Origin: Lysobacterales bacterium
Lineage (GTDB): Bacteria > Pseudomonadota > Gammaproteobacteria > Xanthomonadales > Ahniellaceae
Direction: 5' to 3'
Assembly: GCA_016721845.1 (NCBI GenBank)
Contig: JADKHK010000013.1
Span: 1,160,501-1,224,500, forward strand
Length of the DNA stretch: 64,000 nt
Under the pieces are notes generated by a model. That model was not told the DNA's origin. It saw only the letters and a program-made list of their open reading frames with translations, and did not search any database. Positions 49,294 to 61,455 of this stretch are shown piece by piece (position 1 is the stretch's first letter; each line of letters begins with the position of its first letter). The position numbers and the translations under genes were made by a program.

Positions 49294-52200
49294 ATGACTT
49301 CAACCTTCGTCCACCTGCACCTGCACACCGAGTATTCGCTGGTCGACTCGACCATCCGCATCGACCGACTGGTGAACGCCTGCGTCGCGGCCGGCATGCC
49401 GGCAGTGGCGATGACCGATGATTCGAACCTGTTCGCCCTGGTCAAGTTCTACGCGGCAGTCGAGAAGGCAGGACTGAAGCCGATCATCGGCTGCGACCTC
49501 TGGGTCGGCGAAACCGGCAACGATCTGTCGCGTACCACGGTGCTGTGCCAGAACCGCGACGGCTACCTGCGGCTGTCGCGCCTGTTGTCGGCAGCCTATC
49601 TCCAGCGCGGCAAGTCGGAGCGTGTCTTCGTGCCGCGATCGCGCCTGCTCGCCGACAACGCCGGCCTCGTCGCCCTGCTCGGGCGTCCCTCGGAATTGAT
49701 CGCCGCAGCGGATGTCGACAGTGCCGACCGGCTGCTCGAAGACTGGCGTCGCGGCTTCGGCGATCGTGTCTATCTCGAACTCACGCGCTGCGGCCGCGTC
49801 GACGAATCGGCGCAACAGACGCGTTTGCTGCATCTGGCCAGTCGCCGTGATGTGCCTGTCGTGGCCAGCAACGACACACGCTTCCTCGCCCGCGAGGACG
49901 CCGAGGCGCACGAGGCACGCGTCTGCATCGCCACCGGGCGCGTGCTGAACGACCCGAAACGGCCACGTGACTACACCGACCAGCAATATCTGAAGACGCC
50001 GGGCGAAATGCGCGAGGCCTTCGCCGACTGTCCGGAGGCCATCGAGAACGCGGTCGAACTGGCGAAGCGCCTCAACATCGAGATGAGCTTCGGCAAGTAC
50101 TACCTGCCGGCGTTCCCGGTGCCGACCGAACACACGCTCGACAGCTACATCCGCGCCCAGGCGCAGGCTGGCCTGGAAGAACGCCTTGCGCACTATCGCG
50201 GCGCACCGCCGTTCCCACGCGAGCATTATGTCGAGCGGCTCGGCATCGAACTCGACGTGATCGTGAAGATGGGGTTTCCCGGCTACTTCCTGATCGTCGC
50301 CGATTTCATCAACTGGTCGAAGGAGAACGGCATTCCGGTTGGTCCTGGGCGCGGTTCCGGCGCCGGCTCGCTGGTCGCGTACGCGCTCAAGATCACCGAT
50401 CTCGATCCGCTGCCGCAGGACCTGCTGTTCGAACGCTTCCTCAACCCGGAACGCGTGTCGATGCCTGACTTCGACGTCGACTTCTGCATGGAGGGCCGCG
50501 ACCGCGTCATCGACTACGTCAGTCGCAAGTACGGCGCCGACAAGGTCAGCCAGATCATCACCTACGGCACCATGGCTGCGAAGGCGGTGGTGCGCGACAC
50601 CGGGCGCGTGCTCGGCATGGGCTACGGCCATGTCGATTCGATCGCCAAACTCATTCCGCTGACGCTCGGCATCACCCTCGACGATGCCATCGCCGAATCC
50701 GCCGAACTGCGCGAGCGCATGGCCAACGAGGACGACGTCGCGACCCTGATCGAACTCGCGCGCAAGCTCGAAGACCTGACCCGCAATGCCGGCAAGCATG
50801 CCGGCGGCGTGGTCATTGCGCCGACGCCCCTGCCCGACTTCGCGCCGCTGTACTGCGAAGAGGGTGGCGAGAGCGTCGTGACGCAGTTCGACAAGGACGA
50901 CGTCGAGAAGGCCGGACTGGTGAAGTTCGACTTCCTCGGCCTGCGCACCCTGACCATCATCGACTGGGCGGTGAAAGCGATCAACGCGCGACGCGCGGTC
51001 ACCGGCGAGTCGCCGCTCGACATAACGCAGCTGCCGATGGACGACGCGCCGACCTATGCGCTGCTCTCGCGCGGCGACACCACGGCGGTGTTCCAGTTCG
51101 AATCGCGCGGCATGAAGGACTACATCCGCAAGCTGCAGCCACAGGGCTTCGACGACATCGTCGCATTGGCCGCATTGTTCCGCCCCGGTCCGCTTGGCGC
51201 CGGCATGGTCGACAACTTCATCGACCGCCGTCATGGCCGCGCCGAAGTCAGCTATCCGCACCCGAGCCTGGAACCAATCCTGAAGCCGACCTACGGCGTG
51301 ATCGTCTATCAGGAACAGGTGATGCAGATCGCCCAGGTGCTGGCCGGCTACACGCTCGGTGGCGCCGATCTGCTGCGGCGCGCGATGGGCAAGAAGATCG
51401 CGTCCGAGATGGCGCAGCAACGCTCGATCTTCGAGGAAGGCGCGGCGAAGAACGGCGTCGACCCGAATGTCGCGCGCGGCATCTTCGATCTGATGGAAAA
51501 ATTCGCCGACTACGGCTTCAACAAGTCGCACTCGGCCGCGTATGCGCTCGTCGCGTATCAGACCGCATGGCTCAAGACCCACTACCCGGCCGAGTTCATG
51601 GCCGCGACCCTGTCCTCGGACATGGACAACACCGACAAGCTGGTCGGCTTCCTCGACGACGCCAAGGAGGCCTGCGGCCTGAGCATCCTGCCGCCGGAAA
51701 TCAATTCCTCGACTTACATGTTCGAGGCGCTCGACGCGAAACGCATCCGCTACGGACTCGGCGCGATCAAGGGCGTTGGTCGCGCCGCCTGCGAAGCGAT
51801 CGCCGACCAGCGCGTCGCGCGCGGACCTTATCAATCGCTCGATGATCTGGCGCAACGCGTCGACAGCAATCGCCTGAACAAGCGCGTGCTCGAAGCGCTG
51901 GTGCATTCCGGTGCGCTGGATGGCTTCGGTCACCATCGCGCCACGCTGATGAACCATCTGCCGGAAGCGATGAAGGGTGCCGAACAACAGGCGCGCAACC
52001 GGGATGCCGGGCAGATCGACATCTTCGGTCAGGCTGCAGTGTCTGCCGCACCGGAGGTCGTCATGCGCAAGCTGCCGGAATGGCCGCTGCTGCAGCGGCT
52101 CCACGGCGAGCGCGAAACACTCGGCCATTACCTGTCCGGGCATCCGGCCGATGCCTACAAGTCCGAACTCAAGCAGCTCACCTCGGGACCGATCGGCAAG

Positions 52201-52770
52201 GCCGAGGAGCTCTACCGCACCCTGCAGGCCACGGCCGAGAAGCGTCGTGGCCAGATCGAGATCCCGATCGTGTTCGGCGGCATCGTTCCGTCTGGTTTGC
52301 GTCGTCGCGGCGACGCGATGGGCTTCGCGGCCATCGAGGACGCCAGCGGCCGCATCGAGGTCGGGCTGTTTCGCGAGGCGCTGACTGAATACGCTGCGGT
52401 GTTCGCGAAGGATCAAATGGTCGTGGTCGCGGGCGGACTGGCGATCGACGAATATTCCGGCGGCTACCAGCTCAAGCTGCGTCAGGCCTGGACGCTGACG
52501 CAGGCTTGCGAACGCTTCGGGCGCGGCCTGCGCATCCATGTCACGGATGCGTCGCCGAAGTGGCTGGACCGGCTGGCGACGACCCTGAAGCCGGCGCGAC
52601 CCGGCGCTGCGGCGGTACGCCTGCTGTACCAGAACCGGACGGCACGCACCGAACTGCAGCTCGGCGATCCCTGGCGGGTGCGCATCCTGCCCGAGGTGGT
52701 CGAGGAACTGCGCCGGCTGGACGGGGTCAGCGAGGTGCAGCTGTCGCTGGCACGGGCCACCGGCAACTGA
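49294..52770 (+). CDS. dnaE: DNA polymerase III alpha subunit
   Basis: The 1158-residue replicative polymerase has an N-terminal PHP domain (HLHLHTEYSLVDS), the catalytic palm with paired Asp in MPDFDVDFCMEGRDRVIDYV, the fingers region GYGFNKSHSAAYAL, a helix-hairpin-helix (IKGVGRAACEAI) and a C-terminal OB fold (FGGIVPSGLRRRGDAMGFAAIEDASG). In the PHP domain the usual TDHG metal motif reads TDDS (residues 41-44), so the exonuclease site is probably dead, as in E. coli. The ATG is 55 bp after rnhB. accA follows 37 bp later with its own -10-like element. Confidence 0.97.
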   Translation: MTSTFVHLHLHTEYSLVDSTIRIDRLVNACVAAGMPAVAMTDDSNLFALVKFYAAVEKAGLKPIIGCDLWVGETGNDLSRTTVLCQNRDGYLRLSRLLSAAYLQRGKSERVFVPRSRLLADNAGLVALLGRPSELIAAADVDSADRLLEDWRRGFGDRVYLELTRCGRVDESAQQTRLLHLASRRDVPVVASNDTRFLAREDAEAHEARVCIATGRVLNDPKRPRDYTDQQYLKTPGEMREAFADCPEAIENAVELAKRLNIEMSFGKYYLPAFPVPTEHTLDSYIRAQAQAGLEERLAHYRGAPPFPREHYVERLGIELDVIVKMGFPGYFLIVADFINWSKENGIPVGPGRGSGAGSLVAYALKITDLDPLPQDLLFERFLNPERVSMPDFDVDFCMEGRDRVIDYVSRKYGADKVSQIITYGTMAAKAVVRDTGRVLGMGYGHVDSIAKLIPLTLGITLDDAIAESAELRERMANEDDVATLIELARKLEDLTRNAGKHAGGVVIAPTPLPDFAPLYCEEGGESVVTQFDKDDVEKAGLVKFDFLGLRTLTIIDWAVKAINARRAVTGESPLDITQLPMDDAPTYALLSRGDTTAVFQFESRGMKDYIRKLQPQGFDDIVALAALFRPGPLGAGMVDNFIDRRHGRAEVSYPHPSLEPILKPTYGVIVYQEQVMQIAQVLAGYTLGGADLLRRAMGKKIASEMAQQRSIFEEGAAKNGVDPNVARGIFDLMEKFADYGFNKSHSAAYALVAYQTAWLKTHYPAEFMAATLSSDMDNTDKLVGFLDDAKEACGLSILPPEINSSTYMFEALDAKRIRYGLGAIKGVGRAACEAIADQRVARGPYQSLDDLAQRVDSNRLNKRVLEALVHSGALDGFGHHRATLMNHLPEAMKGAEQQARNRDAGQIDIFGQAAVSAAPEVVMRKLPEWPLLQRLHGERETLGHYLSGHPADAYKSELKQLTSGPIGKAEELYRTLQATAEKRRGQIEIPIVFGGIVPSGLRRRGDAMGFAAIEDASGRIEVGLFREALTEYAAVFAKDQMVVVAGGLAIDEYSGGYQLKLRQAWTLTQACERFGRGLRIHVTDASPKWLDRLATTLKPARPGAAAVRLLYQNRTARTELQLGDPWRVRILPEVVEELRRLDGVSEVQLSLARATGN

Positions 52771-52773
52771 CGC

Positions 52774-52779
52774 TATCAT
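52774..52779 (+). promoter_or_regulatory. Candidate -10 element for accA
   Basis: TATCAT lies 28 bp upstream of the accA start, directly after the dnaE stop. No clear -35. Confidence 0.3.
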
Positions 52780-52807
52780 TCGCCCTTCACCGGACTGGAA
52801 CCTTGCG

Positions 52808-53767
52808 ATGAATCCGAACATCCTCGAATTCGAGAAGCCCATTGCCGAGCTCGAAAACAAGCTGCGCGAACTGCGCGCCAGTTCGCAGGGTCAGTCGCTC
52901 GATTTCGAATCGGAGATTCGCAAGCTCGACGGCAAGCTGCGCGAGAAAACCGTCGAGATCTTCCAGAACCTGAGCGCCTGGCAGATCGCGCAACTGGCGC
53001 GGCATCCGTCACGGCCTTACACGCTCGACTACATCGGTCATATCTGCGAGGAATTCCATGAGCTCGCCGGCGACCGCGCGTTCGCGGACGATGCCGCCAT
53101 CGTCGGTGGCCTCGGCCGGATCGAGGGCAAGTCGGTCGTGATCATCGGCCACCAGAAGGGCCGCGACACCAAGCAGAAGATTCGCCGCAATTTCGGCATG
53201 CCGCGCCCCGAGGGTTACCGCAAGGCACTGCGCCTGATGCAGATGGCCGAACGCTTTCACCTGCCCCTGCTGACCCTGATCGATACACCCGGCGCCTATC
53301 CCGGCGTCGGTGCCGAGGAACGCGGCCAGTCCGAAGCCATCGCCCGCAACCTGCTGGAAATGGCCAAGCTGCGCGTGCCGATTGTCTGCACCGTGATCGG
53401 CGAAGGCGGCTCCGGCGGCGCGCTCGCGATCGGTGTCGGCGACCGCGTCAACATGCTGCAGTTCAGCACCTACTCGGTGATCACGCCCGAAGGCTGCGCC
53501 TCGATCCTGTGGCGCAGCGCCGAACGCGCCAAGGATGCCGCCGAAGCCATGGGCATGACGGCCGCACGCATCCACGAACACGGCCTGATCGACCAGATCA
53601 TCCCCGAACCGCTCGGCGGCGCGCACCGCGATCCCAAGACCACCGCCGACAATCTCAAAGCGGTCGTGCTCAGTCAGATCGCCGAACTCGAAAAGCTCGA
53701 CCGCGACGTCCTGCTCACCCGCCGCTACGAAAAACTCCGCGGGATGGGGCAATACCAGGCGGCGTGA
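52808..53767 (+). CDS. accA: Acetyl-CoA carboxylase carboxyltransferase alpha subunit
   Basis: With AccD this 319-residue subunit transfers carboxyl from biotin to acetyl-CoA, giving malonyl-CoA for fatty-acid synthesis. Family motifs: FEKPIAELENKLRELR, HPSRPYTLDYI, GHQKGRDTKQKI, RNFGMPRPEGYRKALR, FIDTPGAYPG-type LIDTPGAYPGVGAEERGQ, GEGGSGGALAIGVGD and VITPEGCASILWR. Length equals the E. coli protein (319). It closes the long conserved block. Confidence 0.97.
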   Translation: MNPNILEFEKPIAELENKLRELRASSQGQSLDFESEIRKLDGKLREKTVEIFQNLSAWQIAQLARHPSRPYTLDYIGHICEEFHELAGDRAFADDAAIVGGLGRIEGKSVVIIGHQKGRDTKQKIRRNFGMPRPEGYRKALRLMQMAERFHLPLLTLIDTPGAYPGVGAEERGQSEAIARNLLEMAKLRVPIVCTVIGEGGSGGALAIGVGDRVNMLQFSTYSVITPEGCASILWRSAERAKDAAEAMGMTAARIHEHGLIDQIIPEPLGGAHRDPKTTADNLKAVVLSQIAELEKLDRDVLLTRRYEKLRGMGQYQAA

Positions 53768-53789
53768 TTCAACGTCGTTCGGACAAAAA

Positions 53790-53813
53790 GAAACCCCGCC
53801 GAAGCGGGGTTTC
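53790..53813. terminator. Bidirectional terminator between accA and ompA-like gene
   Basis: GAAACCCCGC-CGAA-GCGGGGTTTC forms a 10-bp stem, flanked by AAAAA on the left and TCGTTTC on the right, between convergent genes. Confidence 0.85.
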
Positions 53814-53837
53814 TCGTTTCCGGAACTTGCGTTCCGA

Positions 53838-54935
53838 TTACTGCTGCTTGACGAGTTCGGTGCGGCGGTTGCGAGCACGGCCTTCCGAGGTGTCGTTGGT
53901 GTCGATCGGCTTGCCTTCGCCGTAGCCATTCGGACCCGAGAGACGATCAGCGGCGATGCCCTTGCCGGTGAGGTAGTCGTACACGGTCTTGGCGCGGCGT
54001 TCCGACAGACCCTGGTTGTAGGCGTCGGTACCGACCGAGTCGGTGTGGCCGGCGACTTCGACCTTGAGGGCCGGGTAGCGGTTCAGCACGTCGACGGCCT
54101 GGTCGAGGATCGCGGTCGATTCGGCGGTCAGTTCCGCACGGTCGAACGCGAAGTTGACGCCACGCAGGTCGATCACGATGGCCTGGGCGCAACCATCTGC
54201 ACCCACGGCTTCGCCGGCGGCCGAAGTCGGGCACTTGTCATCGCAGTTGTTCACGCCATCCTTGTCATCATCCAGCGTGCTGCAGTCGGCCGGGGCCGGG
54301 GTCGGTGCCGGCGTCGGCGTTTCGGTGGCTGCGTCCGGTGCAGCGGCAGCGGCCGGTGCGGCCATGTTGCCGAGCTTGAACGTGCCGCCGAGGGAGACGA
54401 TCCAGTCACCGAAATGATCGACGCCCGGGATGGTGCGGTCGTCCATGTCGTAGCGGTAGGTCAGTTCGGTACGCATCGCGACGTTGTCGTTGAACTCGTG
54501 ACCGAGACCGGCGCCGACATCGAAGATCGGGTTCAGGTCGTCGTTGTTGCCGTAACCGTGCGCCTGATCGGTCGAATGCGCCTGCGACAGGCCCATGCCC
54601 ACCTTCAGGAACGGACGCCACGACCAATCGGTGAAGTAGTGACGCAGCGACGCGGTCAGCCCGTAGCTGTCGTTGTTGCCGACGTAGTGATACTGGCTGC
54701 CGAGGTCACGCGGGGTGTAGTCCAGCGTCAGGTCGAGCGACGTGTTCTCGGCCACGAAGCGACCGAACCCCAGCGAAAGGAATTCCGTGTCGTCGGTATC
54801 GACATAACGTTCGTTGTCGTTGTGCGACACGCCGAGAGCCGGCGCGATATACCAGCGGCTGTCGTATTCTTGCGCCGAAACGGCGCCGGCGCCCAGTGCG
54901 AGCGCAATGAGGGCACACAAATGCTTACGGTTCAT
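53838..54935 (-). CDS. OmpA-family outer-membrane protein
   Basis: The 365-residue protein has a signal peptide (LCALIALALGAGAVSA), an N-terminal 8-strand barrel (about 22-190), a Pro/Ala/Thr hinge, a short thrombospondin-3-like acidic loop with cysteines (DDDKDGVNNCDDKCP), and a C-terminal OmpA domain that binds peptidoglycan (NFAFDRAELT, VAGHTDSVGTDAYNQGLSERR, GYGEGKPI). It tethers the outer membrane to the cell wall. AAGGAG lies 6 nt before the ATG. Confidence 0.93.
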   Translation of the reverse strand: MNRKHLCALIALALGAGAVSAQEYDSRWYIAPALGVSHNDNERYVDTDDTEFLSLGFGRFVAENTSLDLTLDYTPRDLGSQYHYVGNNDSYGLTASLRHYFTDWSWRPFLKVGMGLSQAHSTDQAHGYGNNDDLNPIFDVGAGLGHEFNDNVAMRTELTYRYDMDDRTIPGVDHFGDWIVSLGGTFKLGNMAAPAAAAAPDAATETPTPAPTPAPADCSTLDDDKDGVNNCDDKCPTSAAGEAVGADGCAQAIVIDLRGVNFAFDRAELTAESTAILDQAVDVLNRYPALKVEVAGHTDSVGTDAYNQGLSERRAKTVYDYLTGKGIAADRLSGPNGYGEGKPIDTNDTSEGRARNRRTELVKQQ

Positions 54936-54990
54936 CGGAGTCTCCTTGTAGGTATGGCGTTGCCCCGGGGCCCTAGGACAACAGTCGAGG

Positions 54991-54996
54991 AGTATA
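54991..54996 (-). promoter_or_regulatory. -10 element of the ompA-like gene
   Basis: TATACT on the minus strand, 55 bp upstream of the ATG; TTTTGACC lies upstream, but the nearest TTGACC is too close (12 bp) to act as a normal -35. Confidence 0.45.
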
Positions 54997-55052
54997 GGCC
55001 AAGCATTGGGTCAAAAGGCTAAATTCCAGCCAAATCAATCAGCAAGCGCGGG

Positions 55053-55949
55053 TCACGGTAATGGCGCGGGTTCAGCGAGGCGCGGATCGTTATGCAGGCG
55101 CTCGGTCAGGAATTCCATGAAGGTCTTGATGCGGGCGACGTGGCGCAAGTCGGGATGCGTCAACAGCCACAATTCTCCGGTGAAACGCGGTTCGACCGGG
55201 AACAGGCGCTGCAGATCGGGCAAGTGCTGGTCGCTCGGCAAGAGCGCCAGACCGACGCCCTCGCGGGCCAGGGCCGCCATCGTCTCCAAATCGGCGGCGC
55301 GCGCGACGATGGCGTCGTCCGGCACATGCTTGGCCAACCAGGCGAATACCGGCAAACGCTGGAAGTTCTGGGTCGCGCCGATCAAGCGGTGCGTCGCGAC
55401 ATCGTCCATGCCGACCGGGCAGCCCATGCGCTCGCGGTAACTGTTGGAACCGTAGACCCACCAGCACAGCGACGCCACGCGGCGACCGACCAGATGCTCG
55501 GGCGGCGCACTGGTGGCGCGCAGCGCAATATCGGCCTCGCGGCGACCGAGGTCGAGTTCCGAATCCGATGCGTCGATATCGACGCGAATGCCCGGATAGC
55601 GGGCAATGAAATCCGGCAGGTACTGCGCCAGAAACCCGGTCGCGAGCCCGTGCGGGGCGGTGATCCGGATGTCGCCGCGCAGCGCGAAATCGCGTCCCGC
55701 GATCTTGCGTTCCAGCGCATGCACATTGGTCTCGACGGCCTCGGCCTCGGCACGGATCGATTCGCCCTCGGGCGTCAGCGCATAACCGCTGGCCATGCGC
55801 TCGAACAGGCGCACCCCGAGCACGTCCTCGAACGCGTTGAGGCGACGGAACACGGTCGAGTGATTGACCTTGAGGGTCCGCGAGGCCGCGGCCAGCGAGC
55901 CGCCGCGCGCGATCGCGAGGTACACCTGCACGTCATTCCAGTCGAACAT
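55053..55949 (-). CDS. LysR-family transcriptional regulator
   Basis: The 298-residue protein has a winged helix-turn-helix (FLAIARGGSLAAASRTLKVNHSTVFRRLNAFED-like region at about 9-45) and a LysR effector domain (GDIRITAPHGLATGFLAQYLPDF...). The usual LTPEG boundary motif is present. The target and ligand are unknown. LysR genes often control a divergent neighbour, but here alaS lies 22 bp upstream on the same strand, so no such target is evident. It occupies the place where csrA often follows alaS. Confidence 0.9.
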   Translation of the reverse strand: MFDWNDVQVYLAIARGGSLAAASRTLKVNHSTVFRRLNAFEDVLGVRLFERMASGYALTPEGESIRAEAEAVETNVHALERKIAGRDFALRGDIRITAPHGLATGFLAQYLPDFIARYPGIRVDIDASDSELDLGRREADIALRATSAPPEHLVGRRVASLCWWVYGSNSYRERMGCPVGMDDVATHRLIGATQNFQRLPVFAWLAKHVPDDAIVARAADLETMAALAREGVGLALLPSDQHLPDLQRLFPVEPRFTGELWLLTHPDLRHVARIKTFMEFLTERLHNDPRLAEPAPLP

Positions 55950-55971
55950 GCGGCGTACCTCGCGTCGAGTT

Positions 55972-58605
<2,634 letters not shown>

Positions 58606-58634
58606 GGGAATACCAAGGGGTCGGAAGACCGCCG

Positions 58635-58662
58635 ATTCTAGCGGAGCGGAGGCCGAGTCCAA
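58635..58662 (-). promoter_or_regulatory. Candidate sigma70 promoter of alaS
   Basis: TTGGAC (58657-58662) and TAGAAT (58635-58640) are 16 bp apart, about 30 bp before the alaS start. Confidence 0.6.
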
Positions 58663-58723
58663 GCTCGGATCAGCGAAACCGGGAACGGCAGCGCCGACGC
58701 TGCGCTTGTCCTAACATCGCCCC

Positions 58724-60724
58724 ATGCTGCTGCGCATCACCCTCATGCTGTTGCTCCTGTCTTGGCATCCGCCGACGCGGGCGGACGCCGCGGCGGTCGC
58801 GAGCAGCGAACCGGCGGAGGTTGCGGCCCTGCGCAGCGATCGCTCGCAGTCGGCGGAGACCTTGCTGGCGAAACTGGAAACCTGGGGCAAGGCGGCACCA
58901 ACGCCACTCGCTGGGGGTTGGGCCAAGCTGGCCATGGGCGAGTTCTACGATGAATTGGAACAGCCCGATCGCGCCTACGAGCTGCTGAACGCCGCGGTGT
59001 CTGTGGCGGACAGCGAAGGCGCCCGTGACTTGTCCATGGCCGCGAACAGTCGACTCGCGTCGATGTATGCGAATCGTGGCGACTCGACCCGCGCCGCCGG
59101 CGTGCTCGAGGTAATGGAAGGCCTCGCGCGTCAGTCCGGACGTCGCGACTGGCAGGCGCTCTGGGCTTACAACCGCGGGGTCATGGAACGCAAATTGGGC
59201 CAGTTCCCGGAAGCGATGCAGTTCTTCGCGCAATCGGCCGAGGATGCGCGCGCCGGCGGCGACACGGCGCAGCAGGCGCGCGCCCTCAATGCGCTGGGCC
59301 TGGTGCTGGCGCGAACCGGCAAATTCGCGGATGCGCTGAGCAAACACAACGAAGCCCTCGATCTCGCCCGCCGCACCGGCGACCAGGCCGAAATCGCGCG
59401 CACCTACCGCATGCTGGGCTTCCTGCACCGCAACCTCGATGACGAGGAACTCGCGGCGCAGAACATCCGCGAAGCCTTGACCCACCTCGGCCCGCGCGAT
59501 GTGCGTGAAGGCATCGCGCTGCGCGGGGAACTGTCCCGGTCGCTGCTGAAGATGGGCCAGATCGACGAAGCCGCGCGTTACGGCGAAGAGGCGTCGGAAG
59601 CCGCGATGTCGCTCGGCAGCCCGCCGAACAAGGTCAACTCGTTCACCGCCTTGTCGGATGTACGGCTCGCGCAGGGACGCGTCGATGACGCCGACCTGTG
59701 GTCACGCCGTGCCGCCGAGCAGTTCAATTCCGTGGCGATCCGAGACCAGGTACAGATCCACGCCAACCGGACCCGCGTGGCCGGTGCCCGGGGTGATTTC
59801 AAGACGGCCTTGAGCGAAGCCCGCGCTACCGTCGACGGGGCGCGCAAGCTCGGCGACAAGGTGCTGGAACGCGGCGCGCTGGACGAGTTGTCCGACATCG
59901 AACTCGCCACCGGCGACGCAATGGCGGCGATGGCCACGCGCAAGGCGTTCCAGCAACTCGACAAGAACCTCGCCATCGACGTGGCCGGCCGCCGTGTCGC
60001 AATCCTTGAAGGCAATCTCGCGGCGCAACGGGCCGAATCGCAACGCGCCCTGCTCGTTCGCGACAACCAGATCCAGACGCTGCGACTGGCCCGCCAGCGC
60101 CTGCTCGGCATCGCGCTGATCGTCGGCTTTTGCGCATTGGCGGTCTTCGTGGTGATCCTGTTCCGCCGTGTCCGCGAGACCCAGCGCCTGCATGCGGCAC
60201 TCGTCGCCAGCGCCGCGGAACTGGAACGGGTCGCCAGCACCGACGCGCTCACCGGCGTCGCCAATCGCGGCGCGGTGACCGCCCAGTTCGAGCAACTGCT
60301 GGCGCAATCACAATCCGGTTCGCACGCGCTCGCAGTCCTGTTGATCGACATCGACCACTTCAAGAAGGTCAACGATTACCATGGTCATCTGGCCGGCGAT
60401 GCGGTCCTGCGCGAGGCGGCGCAACGCATGCGCGCTGCCCTGCCCGATTCGGCACGCTTCGGGCGCTGGGGCGGTGAGGAATTCATCGCGATCCTGCCCG
60501 GCATCGAACCCGCGGAAGTGAACGCCATCGCCGAACGCGTGCGCGTCGTGGTCGCCGCCACGCCGTTCCGGTACGACACGCATGAAATGACGGTGAGCAT
60601 CAGCATCGGCGTGGCCACCGCGCCACGCCCTGAACGCCGCGGCATCGATCGCCTGATCGCAACCGCCGACGCCGCGCTCTATCGCGCCAAGCACGGCGGG
60701 CGCAATCGCGTCGAGACGGGCTAG
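58724..60724 (+). CDS. TPR-containing diguanylate cyclase (GGDEF)
   Basis: The 666-residue protein has a signal peptide or N-terminal anchor (LLRITLMLLLLSWHPPTRADA), a TPR-rich periplasmic region (about 40-440), a coiled segment, one membrane span (LLGIALIVGFCALAVFVVILF) and a cytoplasmic GGDEF domain. The active-site motif is GGEEF at 583-587, with LLIDIDHFKKVND upstream, so c-di-GMP synthesis is expected. The usual RxxD inhibitory site is absent at the expected spot. A -10-like TAACAT ends 6 nt before the ATG with no Shine-Dalgarno, so a leaderless message is possible. It converges with the oxygenase gene. Confidence 0.9.
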   Translation: MLLRITLMLLLLSWHPPTRADAAAVASSEPAEVAALRSDRSQSAETLLAKLETWGKAAPTPLAGGWAKLAMGEFYDELEQPDRAYELLNAAVSVADSEGARDLSMAANSRLASMYANRGDSTRAAGVLEVMEGLARQSGRRDWQALWAYNRGVMERKLGQFPEAMQFFAQSAEDARAGGDTAQQARALNALGLVLARTGKFADALSKHNEALDLARRTGDQAEIARTYRMLGFLHRNLDDEELAAQNIREALTHLGPRDVREGIALRGELSRSLLKMGQIDEAARYGEEASEAAMSLGSPPNKVNSFTALSDVRLAQGRVDDADLWSRRAAEQFNSVAIRDQVQIHANRTRVAGARGDFKTALSEARATVDGARKLGDKVLERGALDELSDIELATGDAMAAMATRKAFQQLDKNLAIDVAGRRVAILEGNLAAQRAESQRALLVRDNQIQTLRLARQRLLGIALIVGFCALAVFVVILFRRVRETQRLHAALVASAAELERVASTDALTGVANRGAVTAQFEQLLAQSQSGSHALAVLLIDIDHFKKVNDYHGHLAGDAVLREAAQRMRAALPDSARFGRWGGEEFIAILPGIEPAEVNAIAERVRVVVAATPFRYDTHEMTVSISIGVATAPRPERRGIDRLIATADAALYRAKHGGRNRVETG

Positions 60725-60731
60725 CCGCTCG

Positions 60732-61424
60732 CTACAGCGGTTCTGCGCGCTGGAACAGTACCCACGACGTGGCGATGTATTTGTCGCCGCCCTTCGGCAT
60801 GTTGCCGCGGTGGGTATGAGTGAAGGCGGCCGGTGCGATCAACAGGGCGCCGGCCTTGGGCGCGAACTTGCGTCGCTGATGGTAGAACTCGGTCTCGCCC
60901 TCGGCGAAGCCATCGTTGAGATAGAGCGTCCACAGCAGCGTGCGGTGCAACGACTCGCCACGGTCCGCTTTCGGGCCGAGCTCGCAATGCCAGCGCGGAT
61001 AGCCGCCTTCGTCGGCCAGGTATTTCTGCAAATTCACGACGCCGGGACGGAACGCCTTGGTCACGACGGACCGCAAGGTCGCGTCGGGCAAGTTCGCCAG
61101 CGTTTCCGCATCGAGCGACTTCTTTTGCCCGGTTGCGGGATCGACGATGTTCAGCCAGTGCGGACCGAGGATGGCAAACGGATACTTGCGCACGTATTGC
61201 AGCAGGCAGGCCAGCATCGCGTCGTTCAACATCTGCTCGGCGTCGGCCCAGCGCGGCTTGCCGGTGAGACTGATGTCCCAACTGTTCTTGTGCGCCACGT
61301 CCAGGCCACCCGCGGTGAGCCCGCGCGTCGCTCCGCCATCGGCCTCGAAGTCCTGGAGCAGTGCCGCGCAAATGTCGTGCGGCAGCACGTCGTCATAGAC
61401 CTCGATGAAATCGTCGCTGCTCAT
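60732..61424 (-). CDS. 2-oxoglutarate/Fe(II)-dependent oxygenase
   Basis: The 230-residue protein has the double-stranded beta-helix pattern of prolyl-4-hydroxylase-like oxygenases: metal ligands in YPRWHCELGP (His-x-Glu), LLWTLYLNDGFAEGETEFY, and the distal His in FTHTHRGNMPKGG followed by KYIATSWVLF (Lys for 2-oxoglutarate). The usual HxD is HxE here. The substrate is unknown; similar enzymes hydroxylate proteins or amino acids. GGAG is 8 nt before the ATG. It lies 31 bp downstream of the TauE-type gene. Confidence 0.8.
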   Translation of the reverse strand: MSSDDFIEVYDDVLPHDICAALLQDFEADGGATRGLTAGGLDVAHKNSWDISLTGKPRWADAEQMLNDAMLACLLQYVRKYPFAILGPHWLNIVDPATGQKKSLDAETLANLPDATLRSVVTKAFRPGVVNLQKYLADEGGYPRWHCELGPKADRGESLHRTLLWTLYLNDGFAEGETEFYHQRRKFAPKAGALLIAPAAFTHTHRGNMPKGGDKYIATSWVLFQRAEPL

Positions 61425-61455
61425 GGAACGGGCTCCTTCATTCTAGCCGCGTAGT

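Noticed and set aside
50271..50280. GGGGTTTCCC inside dnaE
   Set aside because: Coding sequence with a different centre and no flanking match.
49300..52860. 1186-codon open frame on the minus strand opposite dnaE
   Set aside because: It mirrors dnaE, has shadow-like composition rich in Arg, Ala and Val, no Shine-Dalgarno and no domain. High GC lowers stop-codon frequency in this frame.
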